Positions 1-5,520 of a stretch of DNA of 7,222 nt are shown here, piece by piece (positions within the stretch are counted from its first letter, which is position 1; each line of letters opens with the position of its first letter). The notes below the pieces were generated by a model. It was not told the origin of the DNA. It ran no database searches and was given only the letters and a program-made list of their open reading frames with translations. The stretch is from Ramlibacter sp. (GTDB taxonomy: Bacteria > Pseudomonadota > Gammaproteobacteria > Burkholderiales > Burkholderiaceae_C). The stretch covers positions 1 through 7,222 of the forward strand of contig JAJNBO010000227.1 of the NCBI GenBank assembly GCA_021156245.1. Direction: 5' to 3'. The translations under genes were made by a program, and so were the position numbers.

Positions 1-83
1 ATCGGTTTGCTCAGGACCTGCGCGGCCTGGTACTTGAGGTCCGCGCTGTCGATGAAGTTCTGCTGTATCCGTTGCTCGAGCAT
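1..83 (-). CDS. diaA: N-terminal fragment of a SIS-domain protein, DiaA/GmhA (phosphoheptose isomerase-like) family
   Basis: Only the first 27 codons (plus two bases) are in the window; the gene continues past base 1. The peptide begins MLEQRIQQNFIDSADLKYQA and continues AQVLSKP. This resembles the amphipathic first helix of DiaA/YraO (E. coli begins MQERIKACF), and DiaA proteins of Burkholderiales often start MLEQRIQQ. DiaA is a tetrameric SIS-fold protein that binds DnaA and promotes timely initiation of replication in E. coli; the related GmhA isomerises sedoheptulose 7-phosphate. The sugar-binding core lies outside the window, so the two cannot be separated by sequence here. Context favours DiaA, because yraN and rsmI follow just as yraN-yraO and yraL cluster in E. 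coli. The start is the ATG at 83-81, with a weak AAGAG immediately before it. Family call fairly secure; symbol inferred from synteny. Confidence 0.72.
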   Translation of the reverse strand, partial: MLEQRIQQNFIDSADLKYQAAQVLSKP

Positions 84-116
84 CTCTTGATGATACCGCC
101 GGGCCTGCGAGCGAGA

Positions 117-145
117 AATGTAGGGTTCCTGCAAGCTTCGGTGAA
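117..145 (-). promoter_or_regulatory. Candidate sigma70-type promoter for the diaA-family gene
   Basis: Read on the minus strand, TTCACC (145-140) and TACATT (122-117) are separated by 17 bases. Each matches the sigma70 hexamers at four of six positions. Initiation would fall near base 110, about 27 bases before the ATG at 83. The -35 hexamer overlaps one of the GAACCCT half-sites in this spacer. This is a pattern match only; no expression evidence is available. Confidence 0.33.
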
Positions 146-189
146 CCCTTCGTTACCTGCGCAATGGGAGTGTTGCGCCTCAAGGGTTC
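122..189. repeat. Three AGGGTTC half-sites with a nested hairpin in the divergent spacer
   Basis: AGGGTTC occurs at 122-128 and 183-189, and its complement GAACCCT at 143-149. The middle copy can therefore pair with either outer one: 122-128 with 143-149 (7 bp), or 143-150 with 182-189 (8 bp). Inside the second arrangement lies a further perfect stem, GCGCAA (159-164) with TTGCGC (173-178) and an 8-base loop. Half-site centres are 21 and 40 bases apart, close to whole helical turns. The arrangement would suit a multimeric regulator or alternative RNA structures. It sits over the candidate diaA-side promoter. Function unknown. Confidence 0.5.
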
Positions 190-333
190 GGTGTAGTCCT
201 CTTCGGACGCGGAGGCGGACGTGACCCGACACGAGGTCCCGCGTGGAACTGACTTCGCCAACGTCGTGGCTCACTATTCTGAACACCGCTGGCTTAGATG
301 CCCGCTGTTTTCAAGTTCCACAAATCAAGTTCT

Positions 334-340
334 AGGAGAA
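334..340 (+). promoter_or_regulatory. Strong ribosome binding site of the secreted-protein gene
   Basis: AGGAGAA lies six bases before the ATG at 347, near-ideal spacing. It decides for that ATG over the second in-frame ATG at 356 and over the non-ATG start at 221 that would extend the frame. The 60 bases before it are clearly more A/T-rich than the surrounding sequence. They include a direct repeat of TCAAGTTC (311-318 and 325-332), 14 bases apart, just upstream of the site. TATTCT at 275-280 is a possible -10, but no acceptable -35 stands in front of it. Confidence 0.75.
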
Positions 341-346
341 GTTGCA

Positions 347-706
347 ATGGCTGTTATGAAAAAAATCGCTGGTCTGGTCGCCGGTGTGTCCGCCGTGGCC
401 GTGATCGGCGCTGCCGTGGCCCAGGGGATCCCCCCGAATCCCTTCGTCACCAACCACGCCCTGGGCGCCGGCCAGCAAAGCTCGCACCTGACCTCCATGG
501 GTGAAACCGGTGTTCCCGGCCTGATCGACCAGGTGCAGACCGCCCAGGTCACCACGGTGCAGGAAGTGGCCCGGGCTCCGGAACCCGCTCCGGTCGTGGC
601 GCAGGCCCCCGCTCCCGCCGCCCCGGTGGTGGAGCAGCAGCAGATGGGCGCCGCCCCGGCGCCTGCCGAGCCGACCCCGATGGCTCCGAAGGCCGACCGC
701 AACTAA
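347..706 (+). CDS. Secreted Ala/Pro-rich small protein of unknown function
   Basis: The 119-residue product is not recognised as a named family. Residues 1-25 form a classical Sec signal peptide: MAVMKK, then a hydrophobic stretch rich in Ala, Val, Gly and Leu, ending AVA before Gln26, a good signal peptidase I site. There is no lipobox cysteine, and no cysteine at all. The mature N-terminal part (26-60) is Gly/Ser/Asn-containing, with PPNPFVTNHALG and GETGVPGL. Residues 61-75 are Val/Gln/Thr-rich. The tail (76-119) is low-complexity Pro/Ala/Glu/Gln with APVV repeated, ending KADRN. Such tails often serve as flexible periplasmic linkers, but no anchoring or enzymatic motif is visible. The strong ribosome binding site and A/T-rich first codons suggest good expression. 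The gene stands alone between divergent diaA and convergent yraN. Coding status is well supported by the signal peptide and ribosome binding site; the role is unknown. Confidence 0.82.
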   Translation: MAVMKKIAGLVAGVSAVAVIGAAVAQGIPPNPFVTNHALGAGQQSSHLTSMGETGVPGLIDQVQTAQVTTVQEVARAPEPAPVVAQAPAPAAPVVEQQQMGAAPAPAEPTPMAPKADRN

Positions 707-720
707 GCATTGCGTTTCTC

Positions 721-750
721 GCTGGGGCTTGCCCGCGGGCGGGCCTCAGC
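721..750. terminator. Hairpin between convergent genes, candidate bidirectional terminator
   Basis: The two halves of 721-750 are complementary over 15 positions with three G-U pairs, centred on CCGCGG. The hairpin starts 15 bases after the secreted-protein stop and includes the yraN stop codon (748-746). No T-tract follows on either strand. If it terminates transcription it is not a classical intrinsic terminator; it may instead stabilise 3' ends. Confidence 0.5.
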
Positions 751-1102
751 CAGCATCGAAGGCGGCGCGCATCCACTGGATGCCGCCGCCTTCCATGCTG
801 ATGACGTCGAAACGGCATGGCGGGGGCTGCGGCACCCGCATCAGGAAGTGGCGCGCCGCGAAGACGATGCGGCGCTGCTTGACGATCCCCACGCTGCCCG
901 CGGCGCCTCCGTGCGAGGCGCTGGCGCGCTTGCGCACCTCGACGAACACCAGCGTGCCGTCGGCCTCGCGCATCACCAGGTCGATCTCGCCGCCGCCGCG
1001 CCCGGGCGTCCGATAATTGCGCGCGACGAGCCGCAACCCGTGGCCCCGCAGGTAGGTGAGCGCGCGGTTTTCGGCCGCGTCGCCTTCGGCTTTGGTCGTC
1101 AT
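746..1102 (-). CDS. yraN: YraN family protein (UPF0102), restriction-endonuclease-like fold
   Basis: The 118-residue product has the usual length and all hallmarks of the UPF0102 family. These are an N-terminal helix with G7, E11 and A14; RNYR (28-31); GEIDLV (38-43); the core strand FVEVRKR (53-59); V-x-x-x-K near 71-75; and FDVI (98-101). E11, D41, E55 and K58 correspond to the acidic/basic set of PD-(D/E)XK nuclease folds. The family is widespread; nuclease activity and a link to DNA processing have been proposed, but its cell role is not settled. The start is the ATG at 1102, preceded on the minus strand by GAGGGG (1113-1108) at 5-base spacing. It is divergent from rsmI by only 23 bases and lies near diaA, a neighbourhood conserved with E. 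coli yraL-yraN-yraO. Family assignment is secure; biochemical role is not. Confidence 0.93.
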   Translation of the reverse strand: MTTKAEGDAAENRALTYLRGHGLRLVARNYRTPGRGGGEIDLVMREADGTLVFVEVRKRASASHGGAAGSVGIVKQRRIVFAARHFLMRVPQPPPCRFDVISMEGGGIQWMRAAFDAG

Positions 1103-1113
1103 GCCTGCCCCTC

Positions 1114-1120
1114 GAAGGAG
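1114..1120 (+). promoter_or_regulatory. Ribosome binding site fixing the TTG start of rsmI
   Basis: GAAGGAG lies five bases before TTG at 1126-1128. The ATG at 1101 is in another frame. The conserved RsmI core begins only about 27 codons further on. The site shares the 23-base divergent spacer with the yraN ribosome binding site, which lies on the other strand at 1108-1113, directly abutting it. Confidence 0.75.
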
Positions 1121-1125
1121 TCCGA

Positions 1126-2028
1126 TTGACCGCTTCCTTTGCCCCTGCGCTGGCCGCGGCCCGCGATGCAGCGGCTGCGCAGCATTATCCGCAGCAGGCG
1201 CTGTTCGTGATCGCCACGCCCATCGGCAACCTCGCGGACATCACGTTGCGGGCCCTGCACGTCCTCCAACTGGTGGATGCCGTCGCGTGCGAGGACACCC
1301 GGCACACGCAGGCCTTGCTGCGCGCGTACGGGATCGAGAAACCCACGCTGGCGGTCCACCAGCACAACGAGGCGGAAGCCGCGCAGGAAGTCGTGCGCCG
1401 GTTGCAGGCCGGGCAGCGCATCGCCTATGCCAGCGACGCGGGGACGCCCGGTGTCAGCGATCCCGGCGCACGGCTGGTCGCCGCCGCTCGCGCGGCCGGT
1501 TGCGCGGTGGTGCCCTTGCCGGGCGCGAGCAGCGTGACGGCGATCGTCAGTGCGGCGGGCGCGGCAGGAGACGACGGCGGCTTCGTGTTCCTCGGCTTCC
1601 TGCCAACGAAAAGCGGCGAACGGCAGCTAGCGGTCGAATCGTTGCGCAATGAAAGCCGTGCGGTGGTGCTGCTGGAGGCGCCGCACCGCATCGCGGCGGT
1701 GGCCGAGGCGCTGGCGGTGCTCGGTGAGCGCGCGATCACCGTCGGGCGCGAACTGACGAAGCAGTTCGAGGAAATCGCCACCGTCCCCTGCGCGGGGCTG
1801 CCGCAGTGGCTGCAGGGCTCGCCGCAGAGGCTGCGTGGGGAGTTCGCGCTGCTGCTGCATGGAACGCCCGTGGTGGCCGATGAGGCAGCGCCGAAGCGGG
1901 TGTTGCAGTTGCTGCTGGCGGAGTTGCCGGTGAAGACGGCCGTGAAGCTCGCCGCGGAGATCACCGGCGCGCCGCGCAACGGCTTGTATGAGGCGGCGCT
2001 GGCGTTGAAGGGCGAAAGCCCGGCCTAG
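1126..2028 (+). CDS. rsmI: 16S rRNA (cytidine-1402-2'-O)-methyltransferase RsmI
   Basis: RsmI transfers a methyl group from S-adenosylmethionine to the ribose 2'-OH of C1402 in 16S rRNA, at the decoding centre, acting on the small subunit in the cytoplasm. The 300-residue protein shows the tetrapyrrole-methylase fold. Its motifs are VIATPIGNLADIT (28-40), ACEDTRHT (54-61), SDAGTPGVSDPG (103-114), PLPGASSVTA (130-139), a FLGFLPTKSGER segment near 170 and the EAPHRI motif near 200. Residues 1-24 are an Ala-rich leader longer than in E. coli (286 residues), as is common in Burkholderiales. Translation starts at TTG 1126, supported by GAAGGAG at correct spacing. Upstream it is divergent from yraN by 23 bases, so its promoter probably lies inside yraN. 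Downstream its stop overlaps that of convergent priA. A short GGGC-GAAA-GCCC hairpin (2010-2021) sits just before the stop. Confidence 0.95.
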   Translation: MTASFAPALAAARDAAAAQHYPQQALFVIATPIGNLADITLRALHVLQLVDAVACEDTRHTQALLRAYGIEKPTLAVHQHNEAEAAQEVVRRLQAGQRIAYASDAGTPGVSDPGARLVAAARAAGCAVVPLPGASSVTAIVSAAGAAGDDGGFVFLGFLPTKSGERQLAVESLRNESRAVVLLEAPHRIAAVAEALAVLGERAITVGRELTKQFEEIATVPCAGLPQWLQGSPQRLRGEFALLLHGTPVVADEAAPKRVLQLLLAELPVKTAVKLAAEITGAPRNGLYEAALALKGESPA

Positions 2029-4061
2029 ACCACCAGCGGATCCACGTCCACCGCCCAGCGGATCAAGCCCTTCATCCGCAAGCCCTGCAGCACCGGCTGC
2101 CACGCCGACAGGAATGCCTGCAGCGCGGGGCGCGAGCCGCTTTCCAGCAGGAGCTGCGCCCGCTCCACGTTCGCCACGCGCTGCACGCCCATCGGCACCG
2201 GCGCATACACGACCACGTGGCCGTTGCCGTCCAGCCCGCTCGCCTCGTTCGCCGCAGCCTGCAGGAACGCCTGCGCGACCTCCTGCGTGCGGGCTTCGGC
2301 GCGCAGCAGCGCCTGGAAGGCGAAAGGCGGCATCGCGGCCTGGCGTCGCTCGGCGAGCTGCTGTTCCGCGAAGGCGGGGAAGTCGTGCTTCTTCAAAGCG
2401 ACGAACAGCGGATGGTCCGGGTTGAAGGTCTGCACCCACATCTCGCTGGCCGCCGAGTGCGCCGCATCCCGGCCCGCGCGGCCCGCCGCCTGCATCAACA
2501 GGCTGAAAAGTCGCTCGGGCGCGCGGAAGTCGCTGGAGAACAGCGCCCCGTCGGGATTGACGGCCGCCACCAGCGTGATGCTGCGGAAATCATGGCCCTT
2601 GGTCACCATCTGCGTGCCCACCAGCACGTCGACTTCCCCGGAATGCACCTGGGCGAGCTGCTGCTCCAGCGCGCCCTTCAGCCGCGTGCTGTCCGCGTCC
2701 ATGCGCGCGATGCGCACCGGCGTGCCGTCCGGCCGCCGCGCGTCGGCCAGCAGTTCGGCGAGCTGTTCCTCCAGCCGCTCGGTGCCGCGGCCCACGGGCG
2801 CGATGTCCACGTTGCCGCACTTCGGACAGGTGCGCGGCACGCGCTCGGTGTAGCCGCAGTGGTGGCAGCGCAGGGTGCGGTCGATCTTGTGGAAGACGCG
2901 GAAGGCGCTGCAATGGCTGCATTCGCTGCGCCAGTCGCACGCGCCGCACGCCAGCACGGGCGCATACCCGCGCCGGTTGAGGAACACCAGTGACTGTTCG
3001 CCGCGTGCGATGCGCGCCTGGATCGCCGCCAGCAGCGGCGCCGAGAACAGCGTGCCGCGCGGCTGGTGGTTCATGTTGACGACGCGCACGGCAGGCAATG
3101 CGCCGGCGCCGACCCGGTTCGGCATCTCCAGGCAGCGGTAGCGGCCGCGTTCGCAGGCGTGCCAGCTTTCCAGCGACGGCGTGGCCGATCCCAGCACCAC
3201 CTTCACACCTTCCAGGTGGCCGCGGTAGACGGCCAGGTCGCGGGCCGAATAGCGGGCCCCTTCCTGCTGCTTGTAGCTGGGGTCGTGTTCCTCGTCCACG
3301 ACGATCAGCCCCAGCTTCGGCAGCGATGCGAAAACAGCCATGCGCGTGCCGAGCACGATGCGCGCCGCGCCCGCGTGCGCCGCGATCCAGCTGCGCAGGC
3401 GTTGCGGATGCGTCATCCCGCTGTGAAGGGCGACCACGGCGTCCGTCCCGAAGCGCTCGACGAAGCGGGCCTGCAACTGCGGGGTGAGATTGATTTCCGG
3501 CACCAGCACCAAGGCTTGCGCCTGCGGATCGCGCGCGAACAAGGCTTCCACGGCCCGCAGGTAGACCTCGGTCTTGCCGCTGCCGGTGGCGCCGAACAGC
3601 AGGAAAGGCCCGGCCTCGGCCTCGATGGCCTGCAGCGCGGCCTGCTGGTCCGCCATGAGTTCAGGCCGTTGCGGTTCGGGCGGGGTGGCCGCCGCCGCGG
3701 CTGCCCGCTTGAGCCGGCGGGCCAGCTGGACCGCGTCGAGCTCGCGCAACTGCGGCGGCAAGGCGGCGAGCGCCACTTCGCCCAGGCTGCGCTGGTAATA
3801 GCCGGCCGCGAAACCGACGAGCTGGCGCCAGTGCGATGACAGGGGCGGCAGCCCCTCCAGGACGCCGCCCACGGCCTTCAGCTCGGCAGCTGTGCCCTCT
3901 CCTCCGGGGGCATCCCACACGACGCCGCAGACCTCCCGCTTGCCGAGAGGCACGCGCACCAGGCTGCCCGGTGGAAGTGGCAACTCACTGGCATAGCTCA
4001 GGGGCTCGCTCAGGGAGCTGTGTGCCGGCGTCGGCACCACGACGTGGATGATCTGGCTCAT
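2025..4061 (-). CDS. priA: Primosomal protein N' (replication restart helicase PriA)
   Basis: PriA is a 3'-to-5' superfamily 2 DNA helicase. It recognises stalled or repaired forks and reloads the replicative helicase through the primosome. The 678-residue product (E. coli 732) contains an N-terminal fork-binding domain (about 1-105) and Walker A GATGSGKT (157-164). It also has DEEH Walker B (256-259) with the PSYKQQEGARYSARDLA loop, GSATPSLESW (291-300) and the late helicase motifs GTQMVTKGHDF (482-492) and QAAGRAGR (524-531). Inserted between the lobes are eight zinc-ligating cysteines in four C-x2-C pairs: 372/375, 381/384, 399/402 and 412/415. All key residues are present. ATG 4061 is the first start after an in-frame TAA 15 bases upstream; no convincing Shine-Dalgarno precedes it. 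The stop overlaps the rsmI stop by three bases. A 354-base spacer with DnaA boxes lies upstream, so priA is probably transcribed separately from hemE. Confidence 0.97.
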   Translation of the reverse strand: MSQIIHVVVPTPAHSSLSEPLSYASELPLPPGSLVRVPLGKREVCGVVWDAPGGEGTAAELKAVGGVLEGLPPLSSHWRQLVGFAAGYYQRSLGEVALAALPPQLRELDAVQLARRLKRAAAAAATPPEPQRPELMADQQAALQAIEAEAGPFLLFGATGSGKTEVYLRAVEALFARDPQAQALVLVPEINLTPQLQARFVERFGTDAVVALHSGMTHPQRLRSWIAAHAGAARIVLGTRMAVFASLPKLGLIVVDEEHDPSYKQQEGARYSARDLAVYRGHLEGVKVVLGSATPSLESWHACERGRYRCLEMPNRVGAGALPAVRVVNMNHQPRGTLFSAPLLAAIQARIARGEQSLVFLNRRGYAPVLACGACDWRSECSHCSAFRVFHKIDRTLRCHHCGYTERVPRTCPKCGNVDIAPVGRGTERLEEQLAELLADARRPDGTPVRIARMDADSTRLKGALEQQLAQVHSGEVDVLVGTQMVTKGHDFRSITLVAAVNPDGALFSSDFRAPERLFSLLMQAAGRAGRDAAHSAASEMWVQTFNPDHPLFVALKKHDFPAFAEQQLAERRQAAMPPFAFQALLRAEARTQEVAQAFLQAAANEASGLDGNGHVVVYAPVPMGVQRVANVERAQLLLESGSRPALQAFLSAWQPVLQGLRMKGLIRWAVDVDPLVV

Positions 4062-4134
4062 CCGTGTGCGAGCTTAGGAAGGCTGCTTAAGCCTGCATCG
4101 CGAAAACCCGGGTAAGTCCTTGATTCCACAGCAG

Positions 4135-4164
4135 TTTGTACGGGACGCTTTTTCTTGTGGATAA
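4135..4164 (-). promoter_or_regulatory. priA: Possible priA promoter overlapping a DnaA box
   Basis: On the minus strand TTATCC (4164-4159) and TACAAA (4140-4135) are separated by 18 bases. The -10 matches at four positions but the -35 at only three, so support is weak. If it is used, the -35 lies wholly inside the perfect DnaA box at 4156-4164, and DnaA binding would compete with RNA polymerase. The 5' leader would be about 65 bases. Confidence 0.22.
4156..4164 (-). promoter_or_regulatory. Consensus DnaA box (TTATCCACA)
   Basis: The minus strand reads TTATCCACA, identical to the strongest E. coli DnaA box. A degenerate tandem copy, CTATCCCCA (4176-4168, seven of nine matches), lies three bases away in the same orientation. 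The box is about 95 bases upstream of the priA ATG. Actual DnaA binding is inferred, not shown. Confidence 0.55.
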
Positions 4165-4344
4165 GTTTGGGGATAGAGGCCCCTTCGCGCCCCGGCGGGC
4201 TTGACAGATCAAGGAGTTGCGGCGTTGTCACCAGAATCTGCGTCCAAACGCATCTTCAACAAAATCAAGGACTTACGTGCGCTACTGTTTTTGGAGCGCA
4301 GGAGCGGCCCCCATCCGGTCTGTAAAGCCCCGCAAGCCGGTTTT

Positions 4345-4353
4345 TGTGCATAA
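4345..4353 (-). promoter_or_regulatory. DnaA box (TTATGCACA)
   Basis: The minus strand reads TTATGCACA, which fits the consensus TTWTNCACA. It is preceded on that strand by TTGAC (4358-4354). It has the same orientation as the box at 4156-4164, 189 bases away, and lies 63 bases beyond the hemE stop codon. Confidence 0.45.
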
Positions 4354-4415
4354 GTCAAGGCGCGAGTCCCCGTTCCTGTCCTGTGTCAGCTAGGGAACAT
4401 CCCGATGCGAACGGC

Positions 4416-5474
4416 TCACGCCGCGTTCAAGCCGGTCCGCATGTGCGTGGAATGCGAATGCACCGCCTCGACCAGCGCACGCACGTTGTCTGGTGGCGTG
4501 TGCTGGCTGATCCCGTGGCCGAGATTGAAGATGTGGGTGGGACCTAGCCCGGTGCCTGCGTGAGGGCGTCCGAAATCGTCGAGGACCTTTCGCGCTTCGG
4601 CTGCCACCTGCTCCGGCGCAGCGAACAACACGGCCGGGTCGAGGTTGCCTTGCAGCGCTTTCGTGCCACCCACCAGCGCGCGCGCCCTCGCAAGGCTCAC
4701 CGTCCAGTCGACGCCCAGCACGTCGCAGTCGAGGCCTCCCATCTGGTCCAGCCACAAGCCGCCGCCCTTGGTGAACACGATGCGGGGAATGACATCCCCG
4801 CCGTCACCCGTGCGCTTGAGCTTGGCCAGCACGGACGCCGTGTACGCCAGGCTGAACTCCCGGAAAGCGCGATCCGCCAGCGCGCCGCCCCAGCTGTCGA
4901 AGACCATCACCGCCTGCGCGCCGGCATCGATCTGCGCATTGAGGTAGGCGGCCACCGCTTCGGCGTTGGTCGCCAGGATGCGGTGCATCAGGTCGGGCCG
5001 ACTGTACAGCATGCTCTTGACGGTGCGCCAGTCGTCCTTCGAACCGCTGCCCTCGACCATGTAGCAGGCCAGCGTCCAGGGGCTGCCGGAAAAACCGATC
5101 AGGGGGACGCGGCCGTTCAGCGCGGGCACGCGCAAGGCCGAAACCGCGGCTTCATCCCTGAGCGGGCGCGCCAGCTTCGGGCCTTCGCCCTCCGCGAAAC
5201 TGAGGCCCAGCCCCATCGCGTCGGGCACGGTGAGGATGTCGGAAAACAGGATCGCCGCGTCGAGGTCGAAGCGGTCGAGCGGCTGCAGCGTCACCTCCGT
5301 GGCGTACTGCACGTTGGTGGCCAGCCCCATGAAGCTGCCGGCCCGCGCGCGGGTGGCCTTGTACTCCGGCAGGTAGCGGCCGGCCTGGCGCATCAGCCAG
5401 AGCGGCGTGTAAGGCGTCGCCTGGCGCAGGCAGGCGCGCAGGAAAGTGTCGTTGGTGAGCGGGGGAAATGCCAT
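4416..5474 (-). CDS. hemE: Uroporphyrinogen decarboxylase
   Basis: HemE removes the four acetate carboxyl groups of uroporphyrinogen III to give coproporphyrinogen III, a cytoplasmic, cofactor-free step of heme synthesis. The 352-residue length matches the family (E. coli 354). Both family signatures are present: [10 protein letters not shown] (24-33) and [18 protein letters not shown] (127-144). The catalytic aspartate is D79 in [13 protein letters not shown]138, S194 (in FDSWGG) and H320 (in FNLGHG) fit the other active-site positions known from the human enzyme. Conserved [10 protein letters not shown] and LQGNLDP segments follow. ATG 5474 is the first start after an in-frame TAG 24 bases upstream; no good Shine-Dalgarno is visible. 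It is divergent by 46 bases from the TPR-methyltransferase, and priA follows on the same strand after a 354-base gap, so a tight operon with priA is unlikely. Confidence 0.97.
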   Translation of the reverse strand: MAFPPLTNDTFLRACLRQATPYTPLWLMRQAGRYLPEYKATRARAGSFMGLATNVQYATEVTLQPLDRFDLDAAILFSDILTVPDAMGLGLSFAEGEGPKLARPLRDEAAVSALRVPALNGRVPLIGFSGSPWTLACYMVEGSGSKDDWRTVKSMLYSRPDLMHRILATNAEAVAAYLNAQIDAGAQAVMVFDSWGGALADRAFREFSLAYTASVLAKLKRTGDGGDVIPRIVFTKGGGLWLDQMGGLDCDVLGVDWTVSLARARALVGGTKALQGNLDPAVLFAAPEQVAAEARKVLDDFGRPHAGTGLGPTHIFNLGHGISQHTPPDNVRALVEAVHSHSTHMRTGLNAA

Positions 5475-5520
5475 CGGGCGTGATTGTCGCAGGCCCTATG
5501 ATCCGGCTCCTGGAGCAGGC
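5475..5520. promoter_or_regulatory. 46-base divergent spacer between hemE and the TPR-methyltransferase
   Basis: Plus strand: TATGAT (5497-5502) matches the -10 consensus at five of six positions, but no -35 stands 16-18 bases before it. GGAG (5512-5515) is a ribosome binding site five bases before ATG 5521. Minus strand: GACAAT (5488-5483) is a weak -10-like hexamer for hemE. The spacer is too short for two full, independent promoters, so at least one probably extends into the opposite coding sequence. Confidence 0.35.

Larger units (their letters stand above)
4112..4276. repeat. Perfect 14-base inverted repeat with an extra partial copy between the arms
   Basis: GTAAGTCCTTGATT at 4112-4125 is the exact reverse complement of 4263-4276; 137 bases separate the arms. 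A third related unit, GATCAAGGAGTT (4207-4218), shares the ATCAAGGA core and lies between them, in the orientation of the right arm. Its left side overlaps the symmetric CTTGACAGATCAAG (4200-4213). Widely spaced arms suggest protein-binding sites rather than a hairpin. Identity of any binding protein unknown. Confidence 0.6.
4062..4415. other. 354-base non-coding region between hemE and priA, rich in repeats and DnaA boxes
   Basis: No credible gene is visible; short frames here run into hemE and lack support. The region is less G/C-rich than the genes. It holds two consensus DnaA boxes (4156-4164, 4345-4353), a degenerate one (4168-4176) and a 14-base inverted repeat (4112-4125 with 4263-4276). 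It also holds three ATCAAGGA octamers (one inverted), a CTTGA-N4-TCAAG dyad (4200-4213), a 6-bp hairpin TGCGCT/AGCGCA (4278-4300) and a weak GTTCC/GGAAC pair (4372-4398) just beyond the hemE stop. It must carry the 3' end of hemE transcription and the priA promoter. No clear intrinsic terminator for hemE is seen. Confidence 0.7.

Noticed and set aside
182..215. GGGTTCG motif resembling a tRNA T-loop in the diaA spacer
   Set aside because: No acceptor, D or anticodon stems can be assembled around it; the motif belongs to the AGGGTTC repeat set.
11..286. 91-residue minus-strand reading frame across the diaA start and the spacer
   Set aside because: It overlaps the diaA N-terminus in another frame, has no good ribosome binding site, and its Arg/Ser-rich translation is typical of out-of-frame G/C-rich DNA.
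221..346. Extended start of the secreted-protein frame at 221
   Set aside because: The extension would put 42 unrelated residues before a classical signal peptide, while ATG 347 has a near-ideal ribosome binding site.
2033..2064. 10-base direct repeat CCAGCGGATC in the priA 3' end
   Set aside because: It lies within conserved-looking PriA coding sequence and is best explained by codon choice for similar residues.
2217..2993. Long plus-strand frames (up to 258 residues) opposite priA, and similar ones opposite hemE (4560-5483)
   Set aside because: They are antisense shadows of strongly recognised genes. High G/C content leaves such frames open, and the translations are Arg/Ala/His-rich without domains.
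4201..4345. Possible plus-strand small RNA: TTGACA at 4201-4206 and a terminator-like stem (4315-4321 with 4335-4340) followed by TTTTT
   Set aside because: No acceptable -10 stands at proper spacing after TTGACA. The stem is only six pairs with a bulged base and a 13-base loop. It remains conceivable but unsupported.
4344..4547. 67-residue plus-strand frame at the hemE 3' end
   Set aside because: It lacks a ribosome binding site, lies mostly antisense to hemE, and its start falls inside the DnaA-box sequence.
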